Shown here piece after piece: positions 50,543-59,139 of a DNA stretch of 64,000 nucleotides. Source of the stretch: Methylobacterium sp. SyP6R (GTDB taxonomy: Bacteria; Pseudomonadota; Alphaproteobacteria; Rhizobiales; Beijerinckiaceae); the NCBI RefSeq assembly GCF_019216885.1, contig NZ_JAAQRC020000001.1, positions 4,467,501-4,531,500 on the forward strand, written 5' to 3'. The translations under genes and the position numbers were made by a program. Under the pieces are notes generated by a model that saw nothing but the letters and a program-made list of their open reading frames with translations, searched no databases and was not told where the DNA came from. How positions within the stretch are numbered: the stretch's first letter is position 1; every line of letters starts with the position of its first letter.

Positions 50543-51997
50543 CTACCGGAACGGCGGCTCGTCGAAGCTTCGCAGCTTGCGCGAGTGCAGGCCGTGGCGG
50601 TTGCGCCGCAAGGTATCGAGGGTGGCGAGCCCGATCAGCAGGTGCTCGCCCACCGCCCGCTCGTAGAAGGCGTTGGCGGCGCCCGGCAGCTTGATCTCGC
50701 CGTGCAGCGGCTTGTCGGAGACGCAGAGCAGCGTGCCGTAGGGCACCCGCAGGCGGTAGCCTTGCGCCGCGATGGTGCCGCTCTCCATGTCGACGCCGAT
50801 CGCCCGGGACAGGTTGATCCGTCGCCGCTCCTGCGACCAGCGCAATTCCCAGTTGCGGTCGTCGTAGGTCACCACCGTGCCGGTGCGCAGGCGCCGCTTC
50901 AAGGCCTCCGCCTGCTCGCCGGTGACGGCGGCTGCGGCCTCCTGAAGCGCCACCTGGACCTCGGCCAGAGCCGGGATGGGGACGTCCGGCGGCACCACCT
51001 CGTCGAGGATCCGGTCGCGGCGCAGGTAGCCGTGGGCCAGCACGTAGTCGCCGATGGTCTGCGACTGGCGCAGGCCCCCGCAATGGCCGACCATCAGCCA
51101 GCAATGCGGCCGCAGCACCGCCAGATGGTCGGTGATCGTCTTGGCGTTGGAGGGGCCGACGCCGATATTGACGAGGCTGGTGCCTTGTCCGTCCCGCGCC
51201 ACGAGGTGGTAGGCCGGCATCTGGAAGCGGTGCCAGGGCGAGGCGGCGATGAGCGCATCGGCCGCGGCCCCCGCCGCCTCCCCGGCCTCGACCGCGACGC
51301 CGCCGGGCAGGACCAGGCGGGCGTAGCGCTCGGGCTCGGCGGCGAGCGCCTTCAGGCCGACCCGCACGAACTGGTCGACGTAGCGGTGGTAGTTGGTGAG
51401 CAGGATCCAGGGCTGGATCTGGCGCCAGTCGGCCCCGGTATAGTGGACGAGGCGGCGCAGCGAGTAATCGACCCGCGGCCCGTCGAACAGGGCGAGCGGC
51501 CGGGGCTCGTCGCCGGCCTCCAGCCACAGCCCGTCGGCGATCTCGTCGCCGACGCTCGACAGCATCGGGGTCGGGAAGTGGCGCGCGAGGTCGCTGGAGG
51601 TGACGCCGCGGGCCAGCTCCGCCCCGGGCTCGACGACGTAGGGGTACGGGATCTCCTGGGCGCTCAGGCCCACCTCGATCGTGGCGCCGTAATCCTGCAC
51701 CAGCGGCCGCAGCTGCTCCAACAGGTAGGCGCGGAAATGCGCCGGCTGGGTCAGGGTGGTGGCATAGACGCCCGGGCCCTGGAACTTCGCGGTGGCGCGG
51801 GTGATCCGCGGCATCGGCCCGGTCGGGCTGTAGGTCAGGCGCAATTCGGGGTAGCGGAAGTTGAGCCGCTCGGCGGCGTCGGGGGCTACGCCCTCCGCGA
51901 GGAAGCGCGTCAGCGCGTCCCGCAGGCTGCCGGCGGCGGCGGCGTGGAGCGCCGCCAGGCGGTCGACCGCCGTCTCGGGATCGGCCACCGTCTCCAT
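50543..51997 (-). CDS. amn: AMP nucleosidase
   Basis: 484 residues, the same length as E. coli Amn. The N-terminal domain has LNFRYPELRLTYSPTGPMPR and FQGPGVYATTLTQPAHFRAY; the phosphorylase-fold catalytic domain has TSLVNIGVGPSNAKTITDHL, CWLMVGHCGGLRQSQTIGDY and INLSRAIGVDMESGTIAAQG, where the ME-S motif contacts ribose. It splits AMP into adenine and ribose 5-phosphate, adjusting the adenylate pool. The ATG at 51997 begins METVADPETAVDRLAALHAA. A frameshifted hypothetical gene follows closely; TrmO is divergent. Confidence 0.93.
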   Translation of the reverse strand: METVADPETAVDRLAALHAAAAGSLRDALTRFLAEGVAPDAAERLNFRYPELRLTYSPTGPMPRITRATAKFQGPGVYATTLTQPAHFRAYLLEQLRPLVQDYGATIEVGLSAQEIPYPYVVEPGAELARGVTSSDLARHFPTPMLSSVGDEIADGLWLEAGDEPRPLALFDGPRVDYSLRRLVHYTGADWRQIQPWILLTNYHRYVDQFVRVGLKALAAEPERYARLVLPGGVAVEAGEAAGAAADALIAASPWHRFQMPAYHLVARDGQGTSLVNIGVGPSNAKTITDHLAVLRPHCWLMVGHCGGLRQSQTIGDYVLAHGYLRRDRILDEVVPPDVPIPALAEVQVALQEAAAAVTGEQAEALKRRLRTGTVVTYDDRNWELRWSQERRRINLSRAIGVDMESGTIAAQGYRLRVPYGTLLCVSDKPLHGEIKLPGAANAFYERAVGEHLLIGLATLDTLRRNRHGLHSRKLRSFDEPPFR

Positions 51998-52117
51998 CGG
52001 TCTCAGTTCGTCGGCGAACACGGTCGATCGGTCTCCCTGATGCCCCGGAGACGAGCCTATACCGGGCGGAGCGGCGGGGCGACCCGGATCCCGCCCCTGA
52101 AACGACGGGACACCACG

Positions 52118-52657
52118 ATGAGCGAAGCGGATTTCGGCCCGCGGCCTGGCGAGACGAGCATCGAGTTGCCGGCGGCGTTCGACGCCGGACTCTACTTCGT
52201 CGGCCGGGTGCGCACGCCCTGGACCGCGCGGGCGGACTGCCCGCGCAACTCCGCGCAGTCGGACGCGGTCTGCACGCTGGAGGTCGATGCCCGCTTCGCC
52301 CCGGCCTTGGCGAGCCTCGAGGGCACCACCCACCTGATCGTGCTCTACTGGATGGACCGGGCGCCGCGGAACCTGGTGGCGCAGCAGCCCCGGCACGCGC
52401 CGGAGCCGCGCGGCACCTTCTCGCTGCGCTCGCCGGCCCGCCCGAACCCGATCGCCGTCTCGGTGGTCGAACTGCTGGGCATCGAGGGCGGGACCTTGCG
52501 GGTGCGCGGGCTCGACTGCCTCGACGGCACGCCGCTCCTCGACATCAAGCCCTACTTCGCCTCGACCGATGCGCGGCCGCAGGCGCAGGTCCCCCGGCGG
52601 CAGGCGGCGGCGACCGAGGCGGTCAGCGACGGCGCAGACGCGTCAGCCGCGCCTTGA
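52118..52657 (+). CDS. trmO: tRNA (N6-threonylcarbamoyladenosine37-N6)-methyltransferase TrmO
   Basis: 179 residues. GLYFVGRVRTPWTARADCPR, TTHLIVLYWMDRAPRNL and FSLRSPARPNPIAVSVVELL are the characteristic segments; RSPxRPNPI is the SAM-binding signature of the TsaA/TrmO beta-barrel methyltransferases. It methylates t6A37 in certain tRNAs. Slightly shorter than E. coli TrmO (235), lacking the C-terminal extra domain, as is common outside enterics. Its 3' end overlaps the convergent GNAT gene by 35 bases. Confidence 0.88.
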   Translation: MSEADFGPRPGETSIELPAAFDAGLYFVGRVRTPWTARADCPRNSAQSDAVCTLEVDARFAPALASLEGTTHLIVLYWMDRAPRNLVAQQPRHAPEPRGTFSLRSPARPNPIAVSVVELLGIEGGTLRVRGLDCLDGTPLLDIKPYFASTDARPQAQVPRRQAAATEAVSDGADASAAP

Positions 52658-53765
52658 GCCAGTCCTTCGCGGCGTGCTGCCGCCGGGCCAGATCGGCGAG
52701 GCGTTCCGCCGAGGGCCCGCCGGGTGGCGAGACGACGACCTCGGTGACGCGGACGCGCTCGGGATACAGGTCGTCGAGCACCGCGCTCGCCAGGGTCGCC
52801 GAATCGAGCCGGTCGGCGAAGCGCGTCTCGTGCAGGGCCCGGACGATCTCGGCTTCCAGCAGCACGCCGGGGGCGAGCGTGCGCAGGTCTTCGTCGTAGG
52901 CGGTCTTGAGCAGGGTGGCGGTGCCGCCGCAGACCAGCGCCAGGCTCGCGGCGACGACCCGCCCGTCGAGGCGCAAAAGGTCGGCCCGCGCGGTCACCGA
53001 CCCGTCGCCGGCACGAAACAGGGTTTTGGCGAAATTTTCGGTCTGCCGCCGGCAGGCGAGCGCGGTGCCGGCCCGCCCCTTCCAGCCGCGGCGTTCCAGG
53101 GCGAGGAACTCCGCGACCGCGCCCGCCAGGTCGCCATCCGGCCCGACCGCCTCGACCGTGACGGCGCCGGCCTCGTCGAGGCGGCGGCGGCGGCGGCGCA
53201 GGTCCTTGAGCCGGCCCTTGTGCGGGTGCTCGCGCAGGAAGGCGTCGTGGCTCATGCGCCGGTCGAGGACAGGACGCAGGAAGCCCGCGACCTCCGCGGT
53301 GCCCCAGCCGTCGCGGGCGAGCGCGGGACGGAGGGCCGATCCCTCCGCCGGCAGGAGCGGCCACCACCACGGGTGCCCGAGCCCCCGCATGCCGGCGACG
53401 AGCGCAGCGAGCGCCGGGGCGCCCTCGGGTCCGGCAACGACGAGCGGCGCCGTCACCGTGAGGTAGGGCGAGGCGAAGGGCCGGGCGATCCAGCCGAGCC
53501 CGAGGGGCCCGCGCCCGATCCGGAAGGGCAGCAGGGCCAGAAGGTCAGACCCTGCGCGCACCGCGAGGCAAGGCAGATCCTCCGGCGCCAAGCCGTGGTC
53601 GCGATGCGCCTCCAGCACCCGCCGCGCATAATCGGGCGTCGGCCCGTCGGCGCGGGCGACCAGGGCGTCCCAGGCTGCCGGCTCCCGGCTCAACGAGGCG
53701 AGGGTCGTGACCTCGCAGGCCGGGGCGACGGTGACGATGGGGAACGGGATCGCGTGCGCGTTCAT
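52623..53765 (-). CDS. GNAT-family acetyltransferase (CelD/BcsL-like)
   Basis: 380 residues with the Acetyltransf_6 pattern: EVTTLASLSREPAAWDALVA, PDLLALLPF-like SDLLALLPFRIGRGPLGLGW, ARDGWGTAEVAGFLRPVLDR, LALERRGWKGRAGTALACRR and GTATLLKTAYDEDLRTLAPG. Proteins of this group sit in polysaccharide clusters and probably acylate sugars or lipids in the cytoplasm. Its ATG overlaps the stop of the flippase gene, so the two work together, most likely to modify and export a surface polysaccharide. No glycosyltransferase is in the window. Confidence 0.78.
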   Translation of the reverse strand: MNAHAIPFPIVTVAPACEVTTLASLSREPAAWDALVARADGPTPDYARRVLEAHRDHGLAPEDLPCLAVRAGSDLLALLPFRIGRGPLGLGWIARPFASPYLTVTAPLVVAGPEGAPALAALVAGMRGLGHPWWWPLLPAEGSALRPALARDGWGTAEVAGFLRPVLDRRMSHDAFLREHPHKGRLKDLRRRRRRLDEAGAVTVEAVGPDGDLAGAVAEFLALERRGWKGRAGTALACRRQTENFAKTLFRAGDGSVTARADLLRLDGRVVAASLALVCGGTATLLKTAYDEDLRTLAPGVLLEAEIVRALHETRFADRLDSATLASAVLDDLYPERVRVTEVVVSPPGGPSAERLADLARRQHAAKDWLKARLTRLRRR

Positions 53766-55072
53766 CGGGCGAAGGCCGGTGTGAGGAGACCGAGGCGGCG
53801 ATGGGCGAGCCACGCCAGGACGCCGCCTCTCCCGGCGGTCACCAGGGCGGCGGCGAGCGCCGCGCCGGTGAGGCCGAGGAGGGGGACCAGCACCAGCGTG
53901 AGGACCACCGCCGCGGTAAGGAGCGCGACCGTGACGGCGGCACAGGCCCATTCCGCCCCCAGCATGGTCAGCAAGTCCTCCGCCGGCCCGAAGGCGGCGG
54001 CGAGACCGTGGCCGGCGACGAGGAGCGCGAGGAGCGGCAGGGCGTCGCGGAAATCGGGACCGAACAGGCCGAGGAGCAGCGGACCCGCCGCCACGACGCC
54101 GAGGCCGGTCGCCAGGGTGGCCAGCAGCGTGAGGCGCGACCAGCGCCGGACCAGGGCTTCGAGCCCGGCCCGGTCGCCCCGCGCCTGCGCCTCGGCAAAG
54201 CGCTGCGCGGTGACCGAGGAGGCGGCGTACTGGACGAAGACCACGAATTGCAGGAGCCGCGTCGCCGCGAAATAGGCGCCGACCTCCGCCGGCGGCAGCA
54301 GGAAGCCCAGCACCAGCACGTCGACGAAGTTGAAGCCGGAACCGGCGAGATCGATCAGCGCCATCGGCAGGGCCGCCCGCATCCACTCGCGCCACGGAAA
54401 CAGGGCGCGCGCCGGCGCACGCTCCCGCCACAGGCGCCGCAGCAGGAGCGCGGCCTGGAGCGCGAGCGACAGGGCGGTGGCGGCGAGCGTGCAGGCGACG
54501 GCGATCGCGGCCTCGGCCGGCGCCCCGAACCCGACCGCCGCCAGCATCAGGGCCATCATCAGGCCCTGCCGCAGGAGGTAGGGCGGCGCGACCGCGAGCA
54601 GCGTCCAGTGACGGCCCCGCGCGACCCCCTCGCAGAAATCCTGGAGCGCAAAGAGCGGTAGCACCAGGGCGGCGACGAGCAGCGGACCCGCGTAATCTCC
54701 GGCGACGAGGCCGGGATGGAGCCAGAGGAGCCCGGCGCCGAGCCCCGCCAGGGTCGAGGCCGCCGCGAGGGAGAACAAGGCCCCGAATGCGAGGAAGCCG
54801 CGCTCCGGCCCGGCGGCGCCTTGCGCCCGGTAAGTCGGCAGGAAGCGGCAGGCGGCCTGCGACAGGCCCCAGGTCGAGGCATGGCCGAGCAAGGCGGTCC
54901 AGACCCAGATCGTGGCAAAGATTCCGTATTCCTCGCCGCCCATCAGACGGGCCATCAGCACCTGGGCCACGAAGGCGCAGGCCGCTGCGGCGATGCGCAC
55001 GCCGAACACCGCGAGCGCGGTACCGGCGCCACCGCCCGCCTCCGCCTCACCGATCGAAGCCCCGGCCGCCAT
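53762..55072 (-). CDS. Polysaccharide/lipid flippase (Wzx/MurJ-type, MOP superfamily)
   Basis: 436 residues with twelve or so hydrophobic spans: FGVRIAAAACAFVAQVLMAR, LGHASTWGLSQAACRFLPTY, LPMALIDLAGSGFNFVDVLV, and a final LVTAGRGGVLAWLAHRRLGL. The pattern of a first helix, GxxxYGIFATIWVW and a long basic loop WSRLTLLATLATGLGV matches polysaccharide-biosynthesis export proteins. It probably flips a lipid-linked glycan across the inner membrane. Overlaps the acetyltransferase gene by four bases, first in the pair. Confidence 0.82.
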   Translation of the reverse strand: MAAGASIGEAEAGGGAGTALAVFGVRIAAAACAFVAQVLMARLMGGEEYGIFATIWVWTALLGHASTWGLSQAACRFLPTYRAQGAAGPERGFLAFGALFSLAAASTLAGLGAGLLWLHPGLVAGDYAGPLLVAALVLPLFALQDFCEGVARGRHWTLLAVAPPYLLRQGLMMALMLAAVGFGAPAEAAIAVACTLAATALSLALQAALLLRRLWRERAPARALFPWREWMRAALPMALIDLAGSGFNFVDVLVLGFLLPPAEVGAYFAATRLLQFVVFVQYAASSVTAQRFAEAQARGDRAGLEALVRRWSRLTLLATLATGLGVVAAGPLLLGLFGPDFRDALPLLALLVAGHGLAAAFGPAEDLLTMLGAEWACAAVTVALLTAAVVLTLVLVPLLGLTGAALAAALVTAGRGGVLAWLAHRRLGLLTPAFAR

Positions 55073-55195
55073 CCCGCCGCTCCGAATCGCGCTGCACGAG
55101 GGTCTTCAATAGCCGGTCGGGCTTGCGGGCGGGTTAAGTGGACCGGGTCAAAGCCAGGAAATCACATCCGGGGACCCGTGCCGAACTCGGGCGCC

Positions 55196-55642
55196 TCACG
55201 GCTCCCCGGCGGGTGCCGCCGGCACCTCGCTGTCGGCACGCGGCTCGGCATTGGCCACGGCCTTTGTGGTGAGCAGCGGTTCGAGGCGCCGGGCCAGTTC
55301 CTGGCCGAGATGGCGGGTATAGGTGCCGGTGAAGTAGCGGCCGCCGGCGCCGCGGCCGTCGAGATGGTCGCGGGCCTTGGTCATCGCGTCGACCTCGGGC
55401 CGGCACAGGAAGCCGATCACGCCCGCCGCCTCGTACCAGCGCCCGGCCCGGGCATGGGCGAGTGCCGCCGGATTGTTGCCGATGGTCTCGGCGAAGCAAT
55501 CGGTCGCCGCCTGTTCCAGCGGAGTGAGCACTGCGCGCCGGTGCTCGGCGCGGGGATTCGGAGCCGCCGCCGCCGGGTGGGCCGCGGCGGTCAGCTCCAA
55601 CGCCGCCAGGGTGCAGATCGCGCCGTAAAGCAGAACTCTCAT
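55196..55642 (-). CDS. Secreted hypothetical protein, 148 aa
   Basis: Signal peptide MRVLLYGAICTLAALELTAA to AAAAP. The mature part is helical with a cysteine pair (TDCFAETIGNNPAALAHARA and IGFLCRPEVDAMTKARDHLD), followed by GRYFTGTYTRHLGQELARRL. Similar small periplasmic proteins are common in Methylobacterium; no function is known. Single gene between the flippase and panB. Confidence 0.65.
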   Translation of the reverse strand: MRVLLYGAICTLAALELTAAAHPAAAAPNPRAEHRRAVLTPLEQAATDCFAETIGNNPAALAHARAGRWYEAAGVIGFLCRPEVDAMTKARDHLDGRGAGGRYFTGTYTRHLGQELARRLEPLLTTKAVANAEPRADSEVPAAPAGEP

Positions 55643-55876
55643 ATCCGGGCCTCGGCCGAATCAACCGCATCTAACCCGGCAAGCCTCATGCCGATCAAGG
55701 GCGGATCTTGGGCGAAATCCGCGCGAGATATCGAATTCCGGACCTGTGTGCTTTCGGCCCGAAGCTGAGCCGAGCAGAGAGGGCCACCCGCTCGTACGGG
55801 CTGCACCGGGGGCCGAGGCCGTCTACAACACGCCCGGCAAACAGGCGGGGCCCCGCCGGAACGAGGAAGCCGTGCC

Positions 55877-56719
55877 ATGTCGCAGGTCGTGGAAACCCGC
55901 CGTCTGACGACCCTGGACATCGCCCGGCGCAAGGCGGACGGACGCAAGATCGTCGCGCTGACCGCCTGCCACGCGCAGATGGCCGGCCTCATCGACCCTC
56001 ATTGCGACGTGATCCTGGTCGGTGACTCGCTCGGCATGGTGATGCACGGGCTCGATTCGACCCTGCCCGTGACCCTGGACATGATGATCCTCCAGGCGCA
56101 GGCGGTGATGCGGGGCACGCGACGGGCACTCGTCGTCGTCGACATGCCGTTCGGCTCCTACGAGGCGAGCCGGGAGCAGGCCTTCGCCAGCGCGGCCCGC
56201 ATCCTGAAGGAGACGGGGGCAGGGGCGGTGAAGCTGGAGGGCGGCGCGCGCTTCGCCGAGACGGTGACCTTCCTGACCCAGCGGGGCGTGCCGGTGATGG
56301 GCCATATCGGCCTTACCCCGCAATCGATCCACACGATGGGCGGCTTCCGGGTGCAGGGGAAAGGGCCTGACGCCCCGCGCCTGCTCCTGGAGGATGCCCG
56401 GGCGATCAGCGAGGCCGGCGCCTTCGCGATCGTGCTGGAGGGCATCGTCGAGCCGGTGGCCCGCACCATCGCGCGTGCGCCGGAGGTGACGGCTCCCACC
56501 ATCGGCATCGGCGCCTCGCCGTTCTGCGACGGCCAGATCCTCGTTCTGGAGGACATGCTCGGCCTGTCCGAGCGCACCCCGAAATTCGTCCGGCAGTACG
56601 GACGCTTACGCGCCGAGATCGATGCGGCGGTGCGCCTCTATGCCGAGGAAGTCCAGGCCGGACGTTTCCCCGATGAGGCGCATACCTACGGCGAGCGCCA
56701 GGAATTGCCGAAGGTCTGA
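55877..56719 (+). CDS. panB: 3-methyl-2-oxobutanoate hydroxymethyltransferase
   Basis: 280 residues. [20 protein letters not shown] and [20 protein letters not shown] hold the metal-binding Asp and the substrate site; [26 protein letters not shown] (Lys and Glu contacts) and [40 protein letters not shown] are all PanB signatures. It makes ketopantoate from 2-oxoisovalerate with methylene-tetrahydrofolate, the first step of pantothenate synthesis. panC is not adjacent. AGGA lies before the ATG. Confidence 0.93.
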   Translation: MSQVVETRRLTTLDIARRKADGRKIVALTACHAQMAGLIDPHCDVILVGDSLGMVMHGLDSTLPVTLDMMILQAQAVMRGTRRALVVVDMPFGSYEASREQAFASAARILKETGAGAVKLEGGARFAETVTFLTQRGVPVMGHIGLTPQSIHTMGGFRVQGKGPDAPRLLLEDARAISEAGAFAIVLEGIVEPVARTIARAPEVTAPTIGIGASPFCDGQILVLEDMLGLSERTPKFVRQYGRLRAEIDAAVRLYAEEVQAGRFPDEAHTYGERQELPKV

Positions 56720-56820
56720 CGCGATCTCCGCTCCAGGTTTTCCGCCCCTGACCTCAGCCCGGGAACCTATTCGACCTGCGACACCACGATCGCAACGGGC
56801 TTTCCTATCCTACCCTCCCA

Positions 56821-56930
56821 CCTCATCCTGAGGTGCGAACGCAGCGAGCCTCGAAGGAGGGCTTCAGGGAGCTCGGAGACTTCCGGATCTCGCCTTCGAG
56901 GCTCGCTTCGCTCACATCTCGGGATGAGGT
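56821..56930. repeat. Intergenic inverted repeat, family B, copy 3
   Basis: The best preserved of the three copies: left arm CCTCATCCTGAGGTGCGAAC with GAGCCTCGAAGGAGGGC, right arm GCCTTCGAGGCTCG and ATCTCGGGATGAGG in inverted order. About 110 bp, able to fold into one long hairpin. It lies between panB and the next secreted protein and could end transcription from both sides. Confidence 0.8.
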
Positions 56931-56961
56931 CGCGAGTGGAGGAGCCCCATGCCGACGCGCG

Positions 56962-57345
56962 CTAGCCGCGGCGCTCGGCGTTCCAGCGGCCCTTGCAGGA
57001 ATTGGAGCCGGAGGTGGTCCAGTTGCCGAAGCCGGTGCCGTCGCCCAGGCGGCCGACGACCTGCGCCGCGGCATCGCCCCGGCTGATCGTCGCCCGCACG
57101 GCGCCGCTCGGTTGCACCCGGCCCGACACGGTGAAGTCGCCGCCGCCAGCGTAGCGGGCCTGGCCGTTCTGGATGATGACGCCGTAGCGGTAGGCCTTGT
57201 CGCAGGTCCCACTCTCGGTGATGACCTCGACGCTCCAGGTGCCGTCGAAGCGATTGGGTGCCTTGGCGCTGGTTCTGGCAGCGGCCGGCGCCACGGCACC
57301 GGCCAGACAAGCTCCCGCCGCGAGGGCGGACACGATCAGCCTCAT
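56962..57345 (-). CDS. Secreted hypothetical protein, 127 aa
   Basis: Signal peptide MRLIVSALAAGACLAGAVAP to AAAR. The mature part is a small beta domain: NRFDGTWSVEVITESGTCDK, AYRYGVIIQNGQARYAGGGD, FTVSGRVQPSGAVRATISRG and GTGFGNWTTSGSNSCKGRWN. Two cysteines probably form a disulfide. The G-x-W-x-V/I-x-I start and the strand repeat pattern are typical of small lipocalin-like periplasmic proteins of rhizobia. GAGGATC precedes the ATG. Function unknown. Confidence 0.7.
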   Translation of the reverse strand: MRLIVSALAAGACLAGAVAPAAARTSAKAPNRFDGTWSVEVITESGTCDKAYRYGVIIQNGQARYAGGGDFTVSGRVQPSGAVRATISRGDAAAQVVGRLGDGTGFGNWTTSGSNSCKGRWNAERRG

Positions 57346-57437
57346 GATCCTCGTTTCCCGGTTCGGTCTGGCGTCAAACTCGGCAGCAGGCGGTTGGTTG
57401 CCGCAATGCAGCGTTTCCGCGCGTTAACCGGCCACAC

Positions 57438-58868
57438 TCACGCGGCCCTCGCTTCCGCCGCCAGGGTCGCCGCCCGCCGCAGGTCGTCGACGAAGCCCAC
57501 ATACGCGTCCTCCCGCGCCCCGTCGGGCAGTCGCAGCAGGTAGGAGGGATGGACCGTGACGAAGCCCCGATACGGCTTGTCGCCGAAACTCGCCGGTCCG
57601 CGGGCGCGGGTGATCGGCACCTGCCGGCCCGACAGCGCCAGCATCGCGGTGGCGCCGAGCGCCACGACGACGCGTGGCGCCACGAAGGCGAGCTCGCGTT
57701 CGAGCCACCAGCGGTAATGCGCCACCTCGCCGGCGCCGGGCTTCTGGTGGATGCGCCGCTTGCCCCGAACCTCGAACTTGAAGTGCTTGACCGCATTGGT
57801 GAGATAGGTCCGCTCGCGGTCGATCCCGGCCTCGCGCAACGCCCGCGACAGGAGCTGGCCCGCCGGACCGACGAAGGGCCGCCCGTGCACATCCTCCTGA
57901 TCGCCCGGTTGCTCGCCGACGAAAGCGATGTCCGCGCCGAGCGGACCTTCGCCGAGGACGGCCTGCGTCGCGCCCGGCACCAGCGGCTCGGAGGCGCGGA
58001 TGATTGCGTTCAGCGCTTCCAACGAGTCGGGCTCCTGCGCCGCCATCGCGGCGAGCGCCCGCGCCGGCACGCGCTTCATCGGCGCCTCGGGGGCGCGGGC
58101 GATCATCTCGCCCACGCGCCGGCCGGCCTCGCGGACCAAGCCGGGGATCGCCGCGGCCTCGGGCAGGTTGTGCCAGTATTTCTTCGGCATCTCGGCCCGC
58201 ATCGCCGCCAGGTTGGTGCGGGCAGGATTGAAGGTGCTGGAATAGTAGTCGGTCCAGCCGGCCTCGAAGGCGTCCGCATCCGGCACGTCCTCGCGCCGGC
58301 CCGGCGGCCCGAAGGTCAGGGCCCGTCCGTCCCAATGGGCCGAACCGTCCGGCGTCAGGATCGACCAGTCGAAGGAGGGGAAGCGCGCGGAGAAGAACGG
58401 CGCCGCCTCGGCCAGGATGTGATGCTCGGGCTCGAACCAGGCGGCGAATCGCTCACGCCCTCCCGCCCCCGCCCCGGCGCGGCGGAAGCGCAGGAAGGCG
58501 TGCATCTTGTGCAGGTCGCGCGCCACGCTTTTCCGCATCAGGTACAGGCGATGGACCAGCGGGTCGCTCGCCACCTCGGCAAGATGCCGCTCTCCCCCCG
58601 CCACCCGCCAGACCAGCCGGTGCAGAAGCGCATAGCGCTCGGGATCGCGGTGCATGACGACAGATGGGATCAGGGCCGCCACCGCCCGCGGCAGTGCGAG
58701 GGCCGGGCCGGGCTCCGTCAGTTCCGCCTCGGCAAACAGCGAGGCAGCCTCACCGTCGATCCAGGTCACCGCCTCCGGTGGGATGCCTGCCGGGACGAGG
58801 CGCCGGATCGCCACGCGGAACCCCGCGAGGTCGGCGCCGGCCTGGAGCCGGATGGTGTGGGCGCGCAT
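57438..58868 (-). CDS. udgX: DUF4130-UdgX fusion: uracil-DNA cross-linking glycosylase family protein
   Basis: 476 residues. Residues 1-260 are the DUF4130/TIGR03915-type domain (LLHRLVWRVAGGERHLAEVA, DLHKMHAFLRFRR, YYSSTFNPARTNLAAMRAEM, MPKKYWHNLPEA). Residues 275-476 are a family-4-like uracil-DNA glycosylase: GEQPGDQED (318-326), GRPFVGPAGQLLSRALREAG and HPSYLLR. KRRIH (370-374) is the extra loop that defines UdgX, whose His bonds covalently to the abasic site after uracil removal; no Fe-S ligands can be judged beyond that. The ATG at 58868 is used. Upstream, within 266 bp of repeats, is the radical SAM gene of the same strand. A DNA-damage role is expected. Confidence 0.88.
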   Translation of the reverse strand: MRAHTIRLQAGADLAGFRVAIRRLVPAGIPPEAVTWIDGEAASLFAEAELTEPGPALALPRAVAALIPSVVMHRDPERYALLHRLVWRVAGGERHLAEVASDPLVHRLYLMRKSVARDLHKMHAFLRFRRAGAGAGGRERFAAWFEPEHHILAEAAPFFSARFPSFDWSILTPDGSAHWDGRALTFGPPGRREDVPDADAFEAGWTDYYSSTFNPARTNLAAMRAEMPKKYWHNLPEAAAIPGLVREAGRRVGEMIARAPEAPMKRVPARALAAMAAQEPDSLEALNAIIRASEPLVPGATQAVLGEGPLGADIAFVGEQPGDQEDVHGRPFVGPAGQLLSRALREAGIDRERTYLTNAVKHFKFEVRGKRRIHQKPGAGEVAHYRWWLERELAFVAPRVVVALGATAMLALSGRQVPITRARGPASFGDKPYRGFVTVHPSYLLRLPDGAREDAYVGFVDDLRRAATLAAEARAA

Positions 58869-58870
58869 CC

Positions 58871-58990
58871 AGAGCATTTTCCGATGAAGTGGAGACCGGT
58901 TCGTCGCAGGCAATGCGGCAAACCAAAGACCTAAGCAGATTTCGCAAACGTGGACGCCGGTTTTGCGGAAAAAATCTGCGACAAACAAGG
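58871..58990 (-). repeat. Degenerate intergenic repeat, family C, copy 1
   Basis: AGAGCATTTTCCGATGAAGT and CCGGTTCGTCGCAG match, in inverted orientation, the copy at 59031-59139. A second small inverted repeat (GCAGATTT...AAATCTGC, 58936-58980) is nested in it. It directly abuts the UdgX start codon, so it forms the leader of that gene. Confidence 0.75.
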
Positions 58991-59030
58991 ATCTAAGCTG
59001 ACGAAGCGTCGGCCTGCCAACGCAAGTCTG

Positions 59031-59139
59031 CTCTAGAGCACTTCACGATCGCGTTGCCATCGCGAAGCTCTCTAGGACTTTGATTTTGCCGCATTTTCTG
59101 CGACGAACCGGCATCCACTTCGTCGGAAAATGCTCTAGA
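59031..59139 (+). repeat. Intergenic miniature repeat, family C, copy 2 (109 bp)
   Basis: Ends are short inverted repeats TCTAGAGCA and TGCTCTAGA; inside are CACGATCGCGTTGCCATCGC and TTGCCGCATTTTCTGCGACG. Such boxed elements are frequent between genes in Methylobacterium and rhizobia. Its right end supplies the TAG stop codon (59135-59137, minus strand) of the radical SAM gene. Confidence 0.8.
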
